The position numbers and the translations under genes are program-made. Shown here in pieces: positions 9,549 through 19,166 of a stretch of 64,000 nt of DNA. A model generated the notes under the pieces. That model saw nothing but the letters and a program-made list of their open reading frames with translations. It did not search any database and was not told the DNA's origin. The DNA is taken from assembly GCF_000147815.2 (NCBI RefSeq), contig NC_015957.1, positions 7,626,001 through 7,690,000 of the forward strand. The letters run 5' to 3'. Every line of letters starts with the position of its first letter. Position 1 is the first letter of the stretch. The DNA comes from Streptomyces violaceusniger Tu 4113 (GTDB taxonomy: Bacteria; Actinomycetota; Actinomycetes; Streptomycetales; Streptomycetaceae).

Positions 9549-11131
9549 GACTGCCTTCCTTCTGTGCGGTCTTCTGTGTCCCCCGCCGTGCCGTTGGTGC
9601 CCGGCTCGGTCATGCCCTCCATGGCGGCGACGAGCTGACGGTCGTTCCAGCCGCTGTCGAACTCCGCGACCACCCGCCCGTGGAAGAACGCCAGGATCCG
9701 GTCGCAGACCCGCAGATCGTCCAGTTCGTCGGAGACGATGACCGCGCCGCTCCCGGCCGCGGCGACGTCCCGTACGACCCCGAGCAGGGCGTCCTTGGAC
9801 TTCACGTCCACCCCGGCGGTCGGGCGGATCGCGACCAGGAGGCTGGGCTCACGGGCCAGTGCCCGCGCGATGACGACCTTCTGCTGATTTCCGCCGGACA
9901 AACCCGAAACGGGCTGCGAGGGGCCCGAGGTCTTGATGTCCAGGGAGGTGATCATCCGCTGGGCGAAGGCGCGGGTCCGGGAGGGCAGCACCGTGCCGTA
10001 GGGCCCGAGTTGGTCGGTGACGGTCAAGGTGGCGTTCTCGGCGACACTGCGGCCCAGGACCAGGCCCTGGTCGTGCCGGTCCTCCGGGACGTAGCCGATG
10101 CCCGCGTCGATGGCGTGCGGCACGCTGCCGGGCCGCACCGGGCGGCCGCGCACCGAAAGCTGCCCGCCGGCCGGTTTGCGCAAGCCCACCAGGGTCTCGC
10201 CGACCGCCGTGTTGCCGCTGGCCGTGGCCCCGGCCAGGCCGAGTACCTCGCCGGGGCGCACCACCAGGTCCAGCGGGTCGAACTCGCCCTCCAGGGTGAG
10301 CCCTTCGGTGCGCAGCACCGGCTCCCCGCCCGGGTCGGCCGCCTTACGGGCGACGGGGGCGCGGACGGCCGCCCGGGAGTCGCCCCCGGGCGCCGTGCCG
10401 TCGTCCCCGGTCATCGCCGCCACCAGCTCCTCCTTGGGGAGGTCGGCGACCGGGGCGGTGAGCACATGCCGGGCGTCGCGGAAGACGGTGACGGTGTCGC
10501 AGAGTTCGTAGACCTCCTGCAGATGGTGCGAGATGAACAGGAAGGCGACCCCCTGCCGGCGCAGTTCGAGCAGCTTGGCGAAGAGCCGGTCGATACCGCC
10601 CGCGTCGAGCTGGGCGGTGGGCTCGTCGAGGATGATCAGCCGGGCGCCGAAGGAGAGGGCGCGGGCGATCTCCACGAACTGCCGCTGCTCGACGCTGAGG
10701 TCCTTCGCCCGCGTCTGCGGATCCACCTCCACGCCGTACTCGGCCAGCAGCGCACGGGCGTCCTCGCGCAGGGCGCGCCAGCGGATGTGGCGCGCCCCCG
10801 GGAAGCGGTTGAGGTAGAGGTTCTCGGCGACCGTCAGGTCCGGGACCACCATCGACTTCTGGTAGACGCAGGCCACCCTGCGCTGCCAGGCGGCGGTGTC
10901 GCCGTAGCCGGGGGCGGGCTCGTCCCCGAAGGTCACCTCGCCCTCGTCCGGGCGCTCCATCCCGGTCAGGACGGACACCAGCGTGGACTTGCCCGCCCCG
11001 TTGCGCCCGACGAGCGCATGGGCCTCCCCGGGCCGGACGGCCAGCCGGGCGTGGTCCAGGGCGACGGTGGGCCCGAACCGTTTGACGATGCCCTGGGCCC
11101 GCACCACGGCGGGCTGCTCGACCGTGCCCAT
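9545..11131 (-). CDS. Sugar ABC transporter ATP-binding protein, two NBDs (RbsA/XylG type)
   Basis: About 528 aa from the ATG at 11131-11129. The first nucleotide-binding domain is intact: Walker A GRNGAGKST, Q-loop CVYQKSM, signature LSVEQRQF and Walker B LIILDEPTAQLD. The second has the Lys-less P-loop normal for this family (GLAGATASGNTAVGETL), a good signature (LSGGNQQK), but a Walker B reading LLVAIRPTAGVD in place of an LDEPT-type sequence. ATP hydrolysis probably relies on the first site. It begins 2 nt after the binding-protein gene. Confidence 0.92.
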   Translation of the reverse strand: MGTVEQPAVVRAQGIVKRFGPTVALDHARLAVRPGEAHALVGRNGAGKSTLVSVLTGMERPDEGEVTFGDEPAPGYGDTAAWQRRVACVYQKSMVVPDLTVAENLYLNRFPGARHIRWRALREDARALLAEYGVEVDPQTRAKDLSVEQRQFVEIARALSFGARLIILDEPTAQLDAGGIDRLFAKLLELRRQGVAFLFISHHLQEVYELCDTVTVFRDARHVLTAPVADLPKEELVAAMTGDDGTAPGGDSRAAVRAPVARKAADPGGEPVLRTEGLTLEGEFDPLDLVVRPGEVLGLAGATASGNTAVGETLVGLRKPAGGQLSVRGRPVRPGSVPHAIDAGIGYVPEDRHDQGLVLGRSVAENATLTVTDQLGPYGTVLPSRTRAFAQRMITSLDIKTSGPSQPVSGLSGGNQQKVVIARALAREPSLLVAIRPTAGVDVKSKDALLGVVRDVAAAGSGAVIVSDELDDLRVCDRILAFFHGRVVAEFDSGWNDRQLVAAMEGMTEPGTNGTAGDTEDRTEGRQS

Positions 11132-11133
11132 GG

Positions 11134-12168
11134 TCACTTCTTCTCGAGCTGGTTGGCCCACAGCTTCTTGTCGTCGACGTTCTCCTTGGTGACCAGCGGT
11201 GCCGGGAGCTGGTCCTCCAGACCGTTCTCGATCTTGACGATGTTGGAGCCGTGATCGGTGGGGCCGGGTTTGAACGTCTTGCCGTCCAGAGCGGCCTTCG
11301 CGTAGTTCAGGGCCCACTTGGCGTAGAGGTCGGCGGGCTGGGAGAGCGTGGCGTCGATCTTCCCGGAGCGGATCGCGTCCAGCTCCTCGGGTATCCCGTC
11401 GTTGGAGATGATCGTGATGTGCTTGTCCGAACCGGCGGGCTTCAGCAGCCTCTTCTGCTCCAGCAGCGCGAGCGTGGGCTGCAGGAAGACGCCGCCCGCC
11501 TGCATGTAGATGCCGTTGATGTCCTTGTGCTGGGCCAGCAGGCTCTGCAGCTTGGCGGAGGCCACATCGCCCTTCCAGTCGGTGGGCAGCTCATGCACCT
11601 TGATGCCGGGGTACTTCTTCTTCATGCAGGAGGCGAACGCCTGCGAGCGGTCCCGGCCGTTGATGGAGCTGAGGTCGCCCTGGAGCTCGGCGACCCGGCC
11701 CTTGCCGCCCAGCTTCTCGCCGAGGTACTCGCACGCCTTGGTGCCGTACGCCCGGTTGTCGGCCCGTACCACCATGTAGATCTTGCCGGAGTCGGGCCGG
11801 GTGTCCACGCTCACCACGGGGATCTTCTTCTCCTCCAGCTGTTCCAGGGTGGAGGAGATGGCGCCGGTGTCCTGGGGAGCCATGACGATCGCCTTGGCGC
11901 CCTGGTCGGTGAAGGCCTGGACGTTGGCGACCAGCTTGGAGATGTCGTTCTGCGAGTTGGACAGCGGCAGCGCGGAGACGGTGCCCTTGTCCACACCCTT
12001 CTCCAGGTACTGCTGGTAGGAGTTCCAGAAGTCGGTGTCCGTCCGCGGCATGTCGATGCCGACCTTGCCGCCGCCGGCGCCATTGCTCTCGCGGTTGCAG
12101 CCGGTGAGCGCTGCGACGGCCAGCAGCACGGCGCAGGCGGCGGTGCCGGTGGTGCGGAGTCTCGTCAT
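11134..12168 (-). CDS. Sugar ABC transporter substrate-binding lipoprotein
   Basis: 344 aa. The signal sequence ends in a lipobox (ALTGCN, Cys at about residue 24), so the protein should be lipid-anchored outside the membrane. The remainder matches the periplasmic-binding-protein type I (ribose-like) fold: VGIDMPRTDTDFWNSYQQYL, then DQGAKAIVMAPQDTGA and ISNDGIPEELDAIRSGKID. It is the first transporter gene after the SDR, with a 117-nt gap (12169-12285) holding only its ribosome site. Probable ligand: L-fucose or a related sugar. Confidence 0.9.
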   Translation of the reverse strand: MTRLRTTGTAACAVLLAVAALTGCNRESNGAGGGKVGIDMPRTDTDFWNSYQQYLEKGVDKGTVSALPLSNSQNDISKLVANVQAFTDQGAKAIVMAPQDTGAISSTLEQLEEKKIPVVSVDTRPDSGKIYMVVRADNRAYGTKACEYLGEKLGGKGRVAELQGDLSSINGRDRSQAFASCMKKKYPGIKVHELPTDWKGDVASAKLQSLLAQHKDINGIYMQAGGVFLQPTLALLEQKRLLKPAGSDKHITIISNDGIPEELDAIRSGKIDATLSQPADLYAKWALNYAKAALDGKTFKPGPTDHGSNIVKIENGLEDQLPAPLVTKENVDDKKLWANQLEKK

Positions 12169-12285
12169 CGAGTCCCGTCCTTGGTCGTTCTGGGTCGAGT
12201 GGTGCGGGTGGTGCTGGTCCAGGGCGTAGCGTCGGGCGAAGCCGTTGTCCAGGGTGTAGGCGGTCTCCGGGGTGGAGACGGTGTC

Positions 12286-13062
12286 TCAGGAGGAGGCGGG
12301 GCGCAGCCGCAGCCCCTGCATCCCTCCGTCGACCGCCAGCGCGGTGCCGGTGACGGCCGCGGCGGCGGGGCTGGCGAGATACGCGACGGCGGCGGCCACC
12401 TCGTCGGCGGAGACCAGCCGTCCGGTGGGCTGACGGGCCTCCAGGGCGGCGCGCTCGGCCGCCGGATCGGGGGCCTGGTCGAGCAGCCGGCCGACCCACG
12501 GGGTGTCCGCGGTGCCGGGGTTGACGCAGTTGACGCGGACCCCTTCGCGGATGTGGTCCGCCGCCATGGCGAGGGTGAGCGAGAGCACCGCGCCCTTGCT
12601 GGCGCTGTAGGCGGCGCGCTGCGGCAGTCCGGCAGTGGCGGCGATCGAGCAGGTGTGGGTGATGGAGACGGCGCCGGGCCGGTCGGCCGCGGCGGCGCGC
12701 AGATGGGGCAGCGCGGCCCGCGCGGTGCGGACCAGGCCCAGCACATTGATGTCCAGCAGCCGGTGCCACTCCTCGTCGGAGTTGTCCTCGACGCTGCCGA
12801 TCGCGCCGATGCCCGCGTTGCCGACGAGGGTGTGCAGGGCGCCGAACTCGCTCACCGCCGCGTCCACCGCGGTCCTGATCGCCTCGTCGGAGGTGACGTC
12901 GGCCTTGAGCGCCAGCGTGCCGTCCGGGGCGCCCGACGGATCGCGGTCGAGCACGGCGACCCGCGCTCCCCGGTCGCGCAGCGTGGCCGCGATGGCGGCG
13001 CCGATACCGGAGGCGCCGCCGGTGACGAGTGCGGCCAGCCCTTCGAAGTCGCCGGTGGTCAC
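12286..13062 (-). CDS. SDR oxidoreductase, probable 2-keto-3-deoxy-L-fuconate dehydrogenase
   Basis: 258 aa from the GTG at 13062-13060, which overlaps the stop of the dehydratase gene (GTGA) and is preceded by AGGAGGACAACCA. Motifs: TGGASGIG cofactor loop, [16 protein letters not shown] and the catalytic YSASK. Members of this family oxidise 2-keto-3-deoxy-fuconate/rhamnonate in the oxidative pathway, directly after the dehydratase. A longer upstream frame consists only of the repeat region's opposite frame and is not real. Confidence 0.85.
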   Translation of the reverse strand: MTTGDFEGLAALVTGGASGIGAAIAATLRDRGARVAVLDRDPSGAPDGTLALKADVTSDEAIRTAVDAAVSEFGALHTLVGNAGIGAIGSVEDNSDEEWHRLLDINVLGLVRTARAALPHLRAAAADRPGAVSITHTCSIAATAGLPQRAAYSASKGAVLSLTLAMAADHIREGVRVNCVNPGTADTPWVGRLLDQAPDPAAERAALEARQPTGRLVSADEVAAAVAYLASPAAAAVTGTALAVDGGMQGLRLRPASS

Positions 13063-14510
13063 TGGTTGTCCTCCTGTCGTACGGGCTGTGCGGGTGCGGG
13101 CGTTGCCGGTGCGGGCGTTGCCGGTTCGGGCGTTGCCGGTTCGGGCGTTGCCGGTGCGGGCGTTGCCGGTGCGGGCGTTGCCGGTGCGGGCGTTGCGAGG
13201 CGGGCCCGCCATTCGGGTCCGTCCGGATAGCGGTAGGCGGCGATCGACTCGGGGTACATACGGGCGGAGAAGCCCGGCGCGGTCGGGGTGCGGTAGCGGC
13301 CCGACTCGATGACCACGGGATCGGCGAAGTGCTCGTGGAGGTGGTCGACATACTCGATGACCCGGTCGTCCCAGCTACCCGATACGGCCACGAAGTCGAA
13401 CATGGCCAGATGCTGGACGAGTTCGCACAGCCCGACGCCGCCCGCGTGCGGGCACACCGGAAGTCCGTACTTGGCGGCGAGCAGCAGGATCGTGAGGTTC
13501 TCGTTGACCCCGGCGACCCGTGCCGCGTCGATCTGGACGAAGTCGACCGCCTCGGCCTGGAGCAGTTGTTTGAAGACCACGCGGTTGGCGACATGCTCAC
13601 CGGTGGCGACCTTGACCGGCTGTCCGGCGCGGATGGCGGCGTGGGCGAGGACGTCGTCCGGGCTGGTGGGCTCCTCGATCCAGTGCGGGTCGTACGGCGC
13701 CAGGGCGCTCATCCAGCGCACCGCCTCCGCCACGTCCCACCGCTGGTTGGCGTCCACGGCGATGCGCACATCGGGGCCGACCGCCTCGCGGGCGAGCCGC
13801 ATCCGCCTGAGGTCCTCGTCGAGATCGGCGCCGACCTTGAGCTTGATCTGGCCGAAGCCGTCGGCGACGGCCTCCTGCGCCAGCTTGATCATTTTCTCGT
13901 CGGAGTAGCCGAGCCAGCCGGGCGAGGTGGTGTAGGCGGGGTAGCCCCGCTCGCGCAGCAGCGCGGCGCGCTCGGCGCGGCCGGGCTCGGCGGCGCGCAG
14001 GATGGCGAGCGCCTCGTCACGGGTGAGCGCGTCGGTGAGGTAGCGGAAGTCGACCAGCTCGACCAGCTCCTCCGGCGACATCTCGGCGAGGAACTGCCAC
14101 AGCGGCCTGCCTGCCTGCCGGGCGGCGAGGTCCCAGGCGGCGTTGATCACCGCGCCCGCCGCCATATGCATGACGCCCTTCTCCGGCCCGAGCCAGCGCA
14201 ACTGCGAGTCATGGGTCAGCTCACGGTGCAGGACGGCCAGATCGGCCGCCGTCAGCGGCGCGGGGCGGCCCACCACATGGGGGCGGAGAGACCGGATGGC
14301 GGCCGCGGTGACATCGTTGCCGCGGCCAATGGTGAAGACGAAGCCGTGCCCCTCGGACGCCGTCCCCTCCCCCGCGTCCGTGCGCAGCACGACGTAGGCG
14401 GCGGAGTAGTCGGGGTCCGGGTTCATGGCGTCCGAGCCGTCGAGCTGCTCCGAGGTGGGAAACCGGATGTCATGGACCTCGAGCTCGGTGACGGATGGAC
14501 GCAGACTCAA
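13059..14510 (-). CDS. L-fuconate dehydratase-like enolase-superfamily enzyme with repetitive tail
   Basis: About 483 aa from a TTG at 14510-14508, preceded by GGGAG. An in-frame ATG at 14546 lies inside the putative operator and is less likely. Mandelate-racemase/FucD-subgroup motifs: general base QIKLKVG, metal ligands [16 protein letters not shown] and ATGEH, and HAGGVGLCE near the end. It dehydrates the sugar acid to the 2-keto-3-deoxy acid. After GPEWRARL the chain runs into [10 protein letters not shown] repeats (about 38 residues) and a short polar end, an extension not expected for the family. First gene of the catabolic operon. Confidence 0.88.
   Translation of the reverse strand: MSLRPSVTELEVHDIRFPTSEQLDGSDAMNPDPDYSAAYVVLRTDAGEGTASEGHGFVFTIGRGNDVTAAAIRSLRPHVVGRPAPLTAADLAVLHRELTHDSQLRWLGPEKGVMHMAAGAVINAAWDLAARQAGRPLWQFLAEMSPEELVELVDFRYLTDALTRDEALAILRAAEPGRAERAALLRERGYPAYTTSPGWLGYSDEKMIKLAQEAVADGFGQIKLKVGADLDEDLRRMRLAREAVGPDVRIAVDANQRWDVAEAVRWMSALAPYDPHWIEEPTSPDDVLAHAAIRAGQPVKVATGEHVANRVVFKQLLQAEAVDFVQIDAARVAGVNENLTILLLAAKYGLPVCPHAGGVGLCELVQHLAMFDFVAVSGSWDDRVIEYVDHLHEHFADPVVIESGRYRTPTAPGFSARMYPESIAAYRYPDGPEWRARLATPAPATPAPATPAPATPEPATPEPATPAPATPAPAQPVRQEDNQ
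13089..13200. repeat. 15-bp tandem repeat encoding [10 protein letters not shown] pentapeptides
   Basis: About seven copies of the unit GCGGGCGTTGCCGGT (plus strand), some with TCGGG instead of GCGGG, lie in the 3' end of the dehydratase gene. Because 15 is a multiple of three, copy-number change keeps the reading frame, so this is a likely variable-number repeat. Confidence 0.9.
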
Positions 14511-14542
14511 TGGGTGCTCCCTGAAACGATGCGCGAGAGAGA

Positions 14543-14573
14543 ACATCGGACCTTTCGCGGTGATCCGATGTAT
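14543..14573 (-). promoter_or_regulatory. Candidate operator of the sugar-acid catabolic operon
   Basis: Inverted repeat ACATCGGA (14543-14550) and TCCGATGT (14564-14571), 13-nt spacer. On the minus strand the right arm reads ATACATCGGAT, identical over 11 bp to the site before the FadR-type regulator gene. It lies 33 to 63 nt upstream of the chosen TTG start of the dehydratase. Confidence 0.6.
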
Positions 14574-14764
14574 AGCGCTGCACCAAGGGTTTCGTCCAGA
14601 GGTACGCCGGAACTTTCGGAGAACAGATCGGATGAATCTCTTAGCGCTCCTGGACGGGGGCTGCGGCCGGAGCACCGGAAAGCCGTAGGCTTGGGTGGCA
14701 CGCAATGGGAACTGCAGCCGGTGGCGGCACCGATCCGTCCGCCCCGGTCGGAAGGAGGCGCTGG

Positions 14765-15916
14765 GTGATCGAGCTTGAGGGGGTTCCCGAGCTGATCGAC
14801 CCGGTCATGATCTGTGCCTTCGAGGGCTGGAACGACGCCGGAGACGCCGCCTCGACCGCGGTCGGGCACCTGGACCGGGAGTGGAAGGGCGAGGTCTTCG
14901 CCTCGCTCGACGCCGAGGACTACTACGACTTCCAGGTGAACCGGCCCACCGTGGCGCTGGAGGGCGGCGTGCGCAAGATCACTTGGCCGACGACCCGGCT
15001 CTCGGTGGTCCGGGCGGAAACCGGGGAGAAGTCCCGGGACCTGGTGCTGGTGCGCGGTATCGAGCCGAGCATGCGCTGGCGGTCGTTCTGCAACGAGATC
15101 CTCGGCTACGCCCATGAGTTGGGCGTGGAGATGGTCGTCATCCTCGGCGCACTGCTCGGCGACACCCCGCACACCCGGCCGGTGCCGGTCAGCGGGGTCA
15201 CCTCCGACTCGGACCTGGCCCGCAGCCTCGATCTGGAGGAGACCCGCTACGAGGGCCCGACCGGGATCGTCGGAGTTCTCCAGGAGGCCTGCGCCCACGC
15301 CGGCGTCCCGGCGGTGAGCCTGTGGGCGGCCGTGCCGCACTACGTCTCGCAGCCGCCGAACCCGAAGGCCACCCTGGCGCTGCTCAACCGCCTGGAGGAC
15401 CTCATCTCGGTGCGCATCCCCCTCGGCGAGCTGACCGAGGACTCACGCGCCTGGCAACTGGGCGTGGACCAGTTGGCCGCCGAGGACAGCGAGGTCGCCG
15501 AGTACGTCCAGTCGCTGGAGGAGGCGCGGGACACCGCCGAGCTGCCGGAGGCGTCGGGCGAGGCCATCGCCCGCGAATTCGAGCGCTATCTGCGGCGGCG
15601 CGACGGCCAGCCCGGCCCCGGCGGCCACGCGACCGAGAGCGGCGGCCTCGCCGAGGGCCGGGAGGGCGGCCCAGGCGGCCCGGGCGCGCCCTATCTGCGG
15701 GATCCCGCCACCGGCCACGGGCGGCCGCGCAGGCCGTCCCCCAAGGACGAGGTGGCCAACGACGCGGAGGACACCGGCGCCGCCGAGGAGGACGCCAAGG
15801 ATCCGGACGACGCCCAGGGCGCTCAGGGTGGCGAGGGCCAGGACGTCTCCCGCCGCGACGAGAGCGGCACGGAGCGGGGCGGCGACGGGGACGAGGGGTC
15901 CGGCTCCGGCCGGTAG
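14765..15916 (+). CDS. parJ: PAC2-family protein ParJ (ParA-associated)
   Basis: 383 aa from the GTG at 14765, with AAGGAGG at 14752-14758. The PAC2 (proteasome-assembly-chaperone-like) domain fills about residues 1-280 ([63 protein letters not shown]). The C-terminal ~100 residues are Gly/Pro/Glu/Asp-rich and probably disordered. By position next to mshC it corresponds to S. coelicolor SCO1662, described as ParJ, which interacts with ParA and affects chromosome segregation during sporulation. That name rests on recalled synteny. Confidence 0.8.
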   Translation: MIELEGVPELIDPVMICAFEGWNDAGDAASTAVGHLDREWKGEVFASLDAEDYYDFQVNRPTVALEGGVRKITWPTTRLSVVRAETGEKSRDLVLVRGIEPSMRWRSFCNEILGYAHELGVEMVVILGALLGDTPHTRPVPVSGVTSDSDLARSLDLEETRYEGPTGIVGVLQEACAHAGVPAVSLWAAVPHYVSQPPNPKATLALLNRLEDLISVRIPLGELTEDSRAWQLGVDQLAAEDSEVAEYVQSLEEARDTAELPEASGEAIAREFERYLRRRDGQPGPGGHATESGGLAEGREGGPGGPGAPYLRDPATGHGRPRRPSPKDEVANDAEDTGAAEEDAKDPDDAQGAQGGEGQDVSRRDESGTERGGDGDEGSGSGR

Positions 15917-16037
15917 GCCGGTAGCCCCGTAGCCGCGCCGCCGCGCGCGTACGCCACGGGCCACGCTCCATACGACGCACGGCGTCTCACACGCCGCCAC
16001 GTCAGCCGCGTGGCACGGCACACGGGAAGCAGCGACG

Positions 16038-16068
16038 AGCCCGCGCCGGGAGGACCCCGGCGCGGGCT
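16038..16068. terminator. Bidirectional hairpin between convergent parJ and mshC
   Basis: A perfect 13-bp stem (16038-16050 with 16056-16068) with a 5-nt loop AGGAC lies between the stop codons of two convergent genes. It is GC-rich without a long T-run. Confidence 0.8.
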
Positions 16069-16113
16069 CATGCGTTCACGTTCACCGTCACGGTGCGGCG
16101 ATACGACGCCGCG

Positions 16114-17343
16114 TCAGAGGGCCACGCCCAGCAGCGCGTCCACGGCGCGGGAGACCAGCCCGGGCGCCCCCTCGTCCGTACCGCCGGTGGCCGTCTGCGC
16201 GGCCGCCCAGCGGTCGACGGCGGCCAGGGCGGCCGGGGAGTCCAGGTCGTTCGCGAGCGCCTCGCGGATCTCCTCCACCAGCGCGGCGGCCGAGGGCCCG
16301 TCCGGTCGCGAGACGGCCGCACGCCAGCGACCGAGGCGCTCCTCGGCCTCCCGCAGCACCCCGTCCGTCCACTCCCAGTCCGAGCGGTAGTGGTGGGCCA
16401 GCAGCGCGAGCCGTATGGCCGCCGGGTCCACACCGTCTCGGCGCAGCGCCGAGACGAAGACCAGGTTGCCCTTGGACTTGGACATCTTCTCGCCGTCCAG
16501 GGCCACCATTCCGGCGTGCACATACGTTTTGGCGAACGGCCGCTCACCGGTGAGCACCTGGGCGTGCGAGGCGCCCATCTCATGGTGCGGGAAGGCGAGA
16601 TCGGATCCGCCGCCCTGCACATCGAAGCCCATGCCGAGGTGGTCCAGGGCGATGGCCACGCACTCGATGTGCCAGCCGGGGCGGCCGGAGCCGAGCGATC
16701 CGCCGTCCCAACTCGGCTCGCCCTCACGGGCGGCCATCCACAGCATCGGGTCGAGGGGGTTCTTCTTGCCGGGGCGCTCCGGGTCGCCGCCGCGCTCGGC
16801 GGACAGCAGCCGCATGGCCTCGGCGTCGAGCCGGCTGACGGAGCCGAAGGAGGGGTCGGACTCCACGGAGAAGTAGATGTCGCCTTCGAGTTCATAGGCG
16901 GCGCCCAGGTCGCGCAGCCGCTCCACGAGCGGCACGATGCCCGGTATCGACTCGACGGCGCCGATGTAGTGGCGCGGGGGCAGCATCCGCAGGGCCGTCA
17001 TGTCCTCGCGGAAGAGGGCGGTCTCGCGCTCGGCGAGGGCCGTCCAGTCGTCGCCGTTCCGCTGGGCCCGCTCCAGCAGGGGATCGTCGACGTCCGTGAC
17101 GTTCTGGACGTAGTGAACCTGGCGCTTGGTGTCGAGCCATACGCGCTGAACGAGGTCGAACGCGTTGTAGGTCGCGGCATGACCCATATGGGTCGCGTCG
17201 TACGGGGTGATCCCGCAGACGTAGATGCGCGCGACGGGACCGGGGGTCAGAGTGATCCGTCCCCCGGTCGCGGTGTCGTGAATGCTCAGGTCCCGGCCAC
17301 TGCCGGGCAGGGCGGGAGTCTCAGAAGCGGGCCAGGCATACAT
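16114..17343 (-). CDS. mshC: L-cysteine:1D-myo-inositol 2-amino-2-deoxy-alpha-D-glucopyranoside ligase
   Basis: 409 aa from the ATG at 17343-17341 (MYAWPASE). It is the ATP-dependent ligase of mycothiol synthesis, related to cysteinyl-tRNA synthetase but shorter. It has the HIGH-type motif THMGHA inside [21 protein letters not shown] (EKMSKSKGN), and zinc ligands at VCGI, HIECVA and FPHHE. The length (about 410 aa versus about 460 for CysS) and the [11 protein letters not shown] segment point to MshC. Convergent with parJ. Confidence 0.88.
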   Translation of the reverse strand: MYAWPASETPALPGSGRDLSIHDTATGGRITLTPGPVARIYVCGITPYDATHMGHAATYNAFDLVQRVWLDTKRQVHYVQNVTDVDDPLLERAQRNGDDWTALAERETALFREDMTALRMLPPRHYIGAVESIPGIVPLVERLRDLGAAYELEGDIYFSVESDPSFGSVSRLDAEAMRLLSAERGGDPERPGKKNPLDPMLWMAAREGEPSWDGGSLGSGRPGWHIECVAIALDHLGMGFDVQGGGSDLAFPHHEMGASHAQVLTGERPFAKTYVHAGMVALDGEKMSKSKGNLVFVSALRRDGVDPAAIRLALLAHHYRSDWEWTDGVLREAEERLGRWRAAVSRPDGPSAAALVEEIREALANDLDSPAALAAVDRWAAAQTATGGTDEGAPGLVSRAVDALLGVAL

Positions 17344-17588
17344 GCAATGAGCGTAACCGGATGCAGCGTCCGTATACGAACCGGACCAGCGGTGTTGGCC
17401 GGATGGGCGGTCTTGTGGATGCGCCCGTGAGCTGCATGGGCCCCCTGAGCCGCGTTCCACGGCTGCCGGGCGGGGACGCGGCGGAGCGTCGCCCGGAGGC
17501 GGAACGAACCGGTCCGCTCAGACCGGCGGTCAGGGCACCCGGAACGGACCCGGCCGCCTGGGACCAGCGGACACCGGACCGCGCCGCC

Positions 17589-18488
17589 TCAGACCGGCGG
17601 CCAGGGAATGGCGGGCCACTGGCCGCTGGGCTCGGGGTGCTTCCCGGTCCGCAGCAGCGTGGCCACACGGGCCCTCAGAGCCTCGATCTCGGCCCCGGTG
17701 ATCAGCTCCGCCAGCCGGGCGCCAAGCGGGCCGCCGTCGGCGAGCTGGTCCGCCAACCGGCGCAGCACCTCCAGCACATCGTCCGGCAGCGGCTCCCCGG
17801 CCCAGCCCCACAGCAGGGTGCGCAGCTTGTCATCGGCGTTGAAGGTCACTCCGTGATCAATCGCATAGAGCCGGCCACCGGCCGCGGGCAGCAGATGGCC
17901 GCCCTTACGGTCGCCGTTGTTGATCACCGCGTCGAGGACGGCCAGCCGGCGCAGCCGTACGTCGTCGGCGTGGACCAGCAGCGCCGTGCGGCCCTCGTCC
18001 ACCTCGGCGTAGCCGATCGCCTTCCAGCCGGGGCCCGGTTCGTCGCCCTCGACGAGCGCGAGCAGCTCCGCTCCCCCGGTCTCCCCGGATCCCTCGCCGT
18101 CGCCGTCGCCGTCCGCCGACCCGTCGCCGTCCGCCCCGTCGGGGGCCACCTCGACCTCTATCCAGAGCTGGCACATCCCCTGCCCGTACGGCCCGTCGCG
18201 CAGCACAGTGGGCGGCACCAGGCCCCAGCCGGTGGCCTCGGAGATCTCGTACGCGGCGACCTCGCGCTGGGCGAGCGTGCCGTCCGGGAAGTCCCACAGC
18301 GGCCGCTCCCCGGCCACCGGCTTGTAGACGCAGGGGGCGCTGTGGCCGTCGTACTCGACCGTGCAGTACAGCACCGCGTTGGACGCCTCCCGGACCTGTC
18401 CGCGCACCGTCAGCTCACCCAGAGCCAGCAGCTCGGACGGGGCCGGCGGCGTCAGGCTCCGCGGCGGTATCCGTTCTGGCGCGGACAT
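17589..18488 (-). CDS. PI3/PI4-kinase-fold protein of the SCO1664 family
   Basis: 299 aa from the ATG at 18488-18486, with GGAGGGACACGT just upstream. Kinase-like elements: CVYKPVAGERPLWDFPDG (Lys), a helix with EVAAYEISEATGW, then VLDAVINNGDRKGGHLL and YAIDHGVTFN, which resemble the catalytic Asp-Asn-Asp/DHG loop of PI4-kinase and HipA-like folds. It is a conserved actinobacterial family. The substrate is unknown. Its first 37 nt overlap the DUF3090 gene in another frame, so translation is coupled. An acidic Asp/Gly insert near residue 130 looks disordered. Confidence 0.82.
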   Translation of the reverse strand: MSAPERIPPRSLTPPAPSELLALGELTVRGQVREASNAVLYCTVEYDGHSAPCVYKPVAGERPLWDFPDGTLAQREVAAYEISEATGWGLVPPTVLRDGPYGQGMCQLWIEVEVAPDGADGDGSADGDGDGEGSGETGGAELLALVEGDEPGPGWKAIGYAEVDEGRTALLVHADDVRLRRLAVLDAVINNGDRKGGHLLPAAGGRLYAIDHGVTFNADDKLRTLLWGWAGEPLPDDVLEVLRRLADQLADGGPLGARLAELITGAEIEALRARVATLLRTGKHPEPSGQWPAIPWPPV

Positions 18489-19042
18489 ACGTGTCCCTCC
18501 GGGTCGAGCGGCAGACTGCACAGCGGGCAGGGCGGCCGGCCGGCGTTGACGACCTCCAGGGCGCGCTTGGCGAACGCCCGCGCCTGCGTCCCGGTGAGCC
18601 GCACCCGCAGCATGGGCGGGCCGTTCACATCGTCCTGGAGCAGCCGCTCCTCGGCCTCGGCCAGATCCTCCTCGGACTCGGCCTCCAGCTCCACCAGGGC
18701 CTGTGCCTCGACGATCATCCGCTGTTCCTCGCCGTCCCAGGCGAGTGCCATGGTGCCGACCCGGAACTCCTCCTCCACGGGGGCTTCCAGCGGTGCCATG
18801 TCGGTGAGTTCGGTCGGTGCGACGGCGGGGACCGGGGCGTTTCCGCCGGTGCGCCGCACCACCTCGTCCAGCAGCTCGTCTATCCGCTCGGCCAACGCGG
18901 CGACCTGCGTCTTCTCCAAGGCGACACTGGTGGTCCGGCCACTGGCGGACGCCTGCAGGAAAAAGGTACGGCGACCAGGCAGCCCGACCGTACCGGCGAC
19001 GAAACGGTCCGGCGGGTCATAGAGGAACACCTGACGGGACAA
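18452..19042 (-). CDS. DUF3090 family protein with C-terminal zinc-ribbon-like motif
   Basis: 196 aa from a TTG at 19042-19040, giving the usual family N-terminus (SRQVFLYDPPDRFVAGTVG). GGAG lies upstream at suitable distance. The middle is acidic. The C-terminus holds CPLCSLPLDPEGHVCPR, three cysteines and a His that may bind zinc. DUF3090 is always next to the phosphatase and PI-kinase-like genes in actinobacteria as far as I know, which suggests a shared but undefined function. Confidence 0.85.
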   Translation of the reverse strand: MSRQVFLYDPPDRFVAGTVGLPGRRTFFLQASASGRTTSVALEKTQVAALAERIDELLDEVVRRTGGNAPVPAVAPTELTDMAPLEAPVEEEFRVGTMALAWDGEEQRMIVEAQALVELEAESEEDLAEAEERLLQDDVNGPPMLRVRLTGTQARAFAKRALEVVNAGRPPCPLCSLPLDPEGHVCPRQNGYRRGA

Positions 19043-19166
19043 CGTCCTGCTCCATTTTGGTTCGACTGCTCGGCTGACTGACTGCTGACCGCTGGGTGCC
19101 ACGACCGCCCGGTCAGGGCTGTCACGGCGCCCTCGCACCGCGGCACCACCCTACTGCGCACGGAGA

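Noticed and set aside
13029..14768. Rightward 579-aa frame over the dehydratase gene
   Set aside because: Antisense shadow. The Cys/Gly/Arg repeats come from the opposite strand of the 15-bp repeat.
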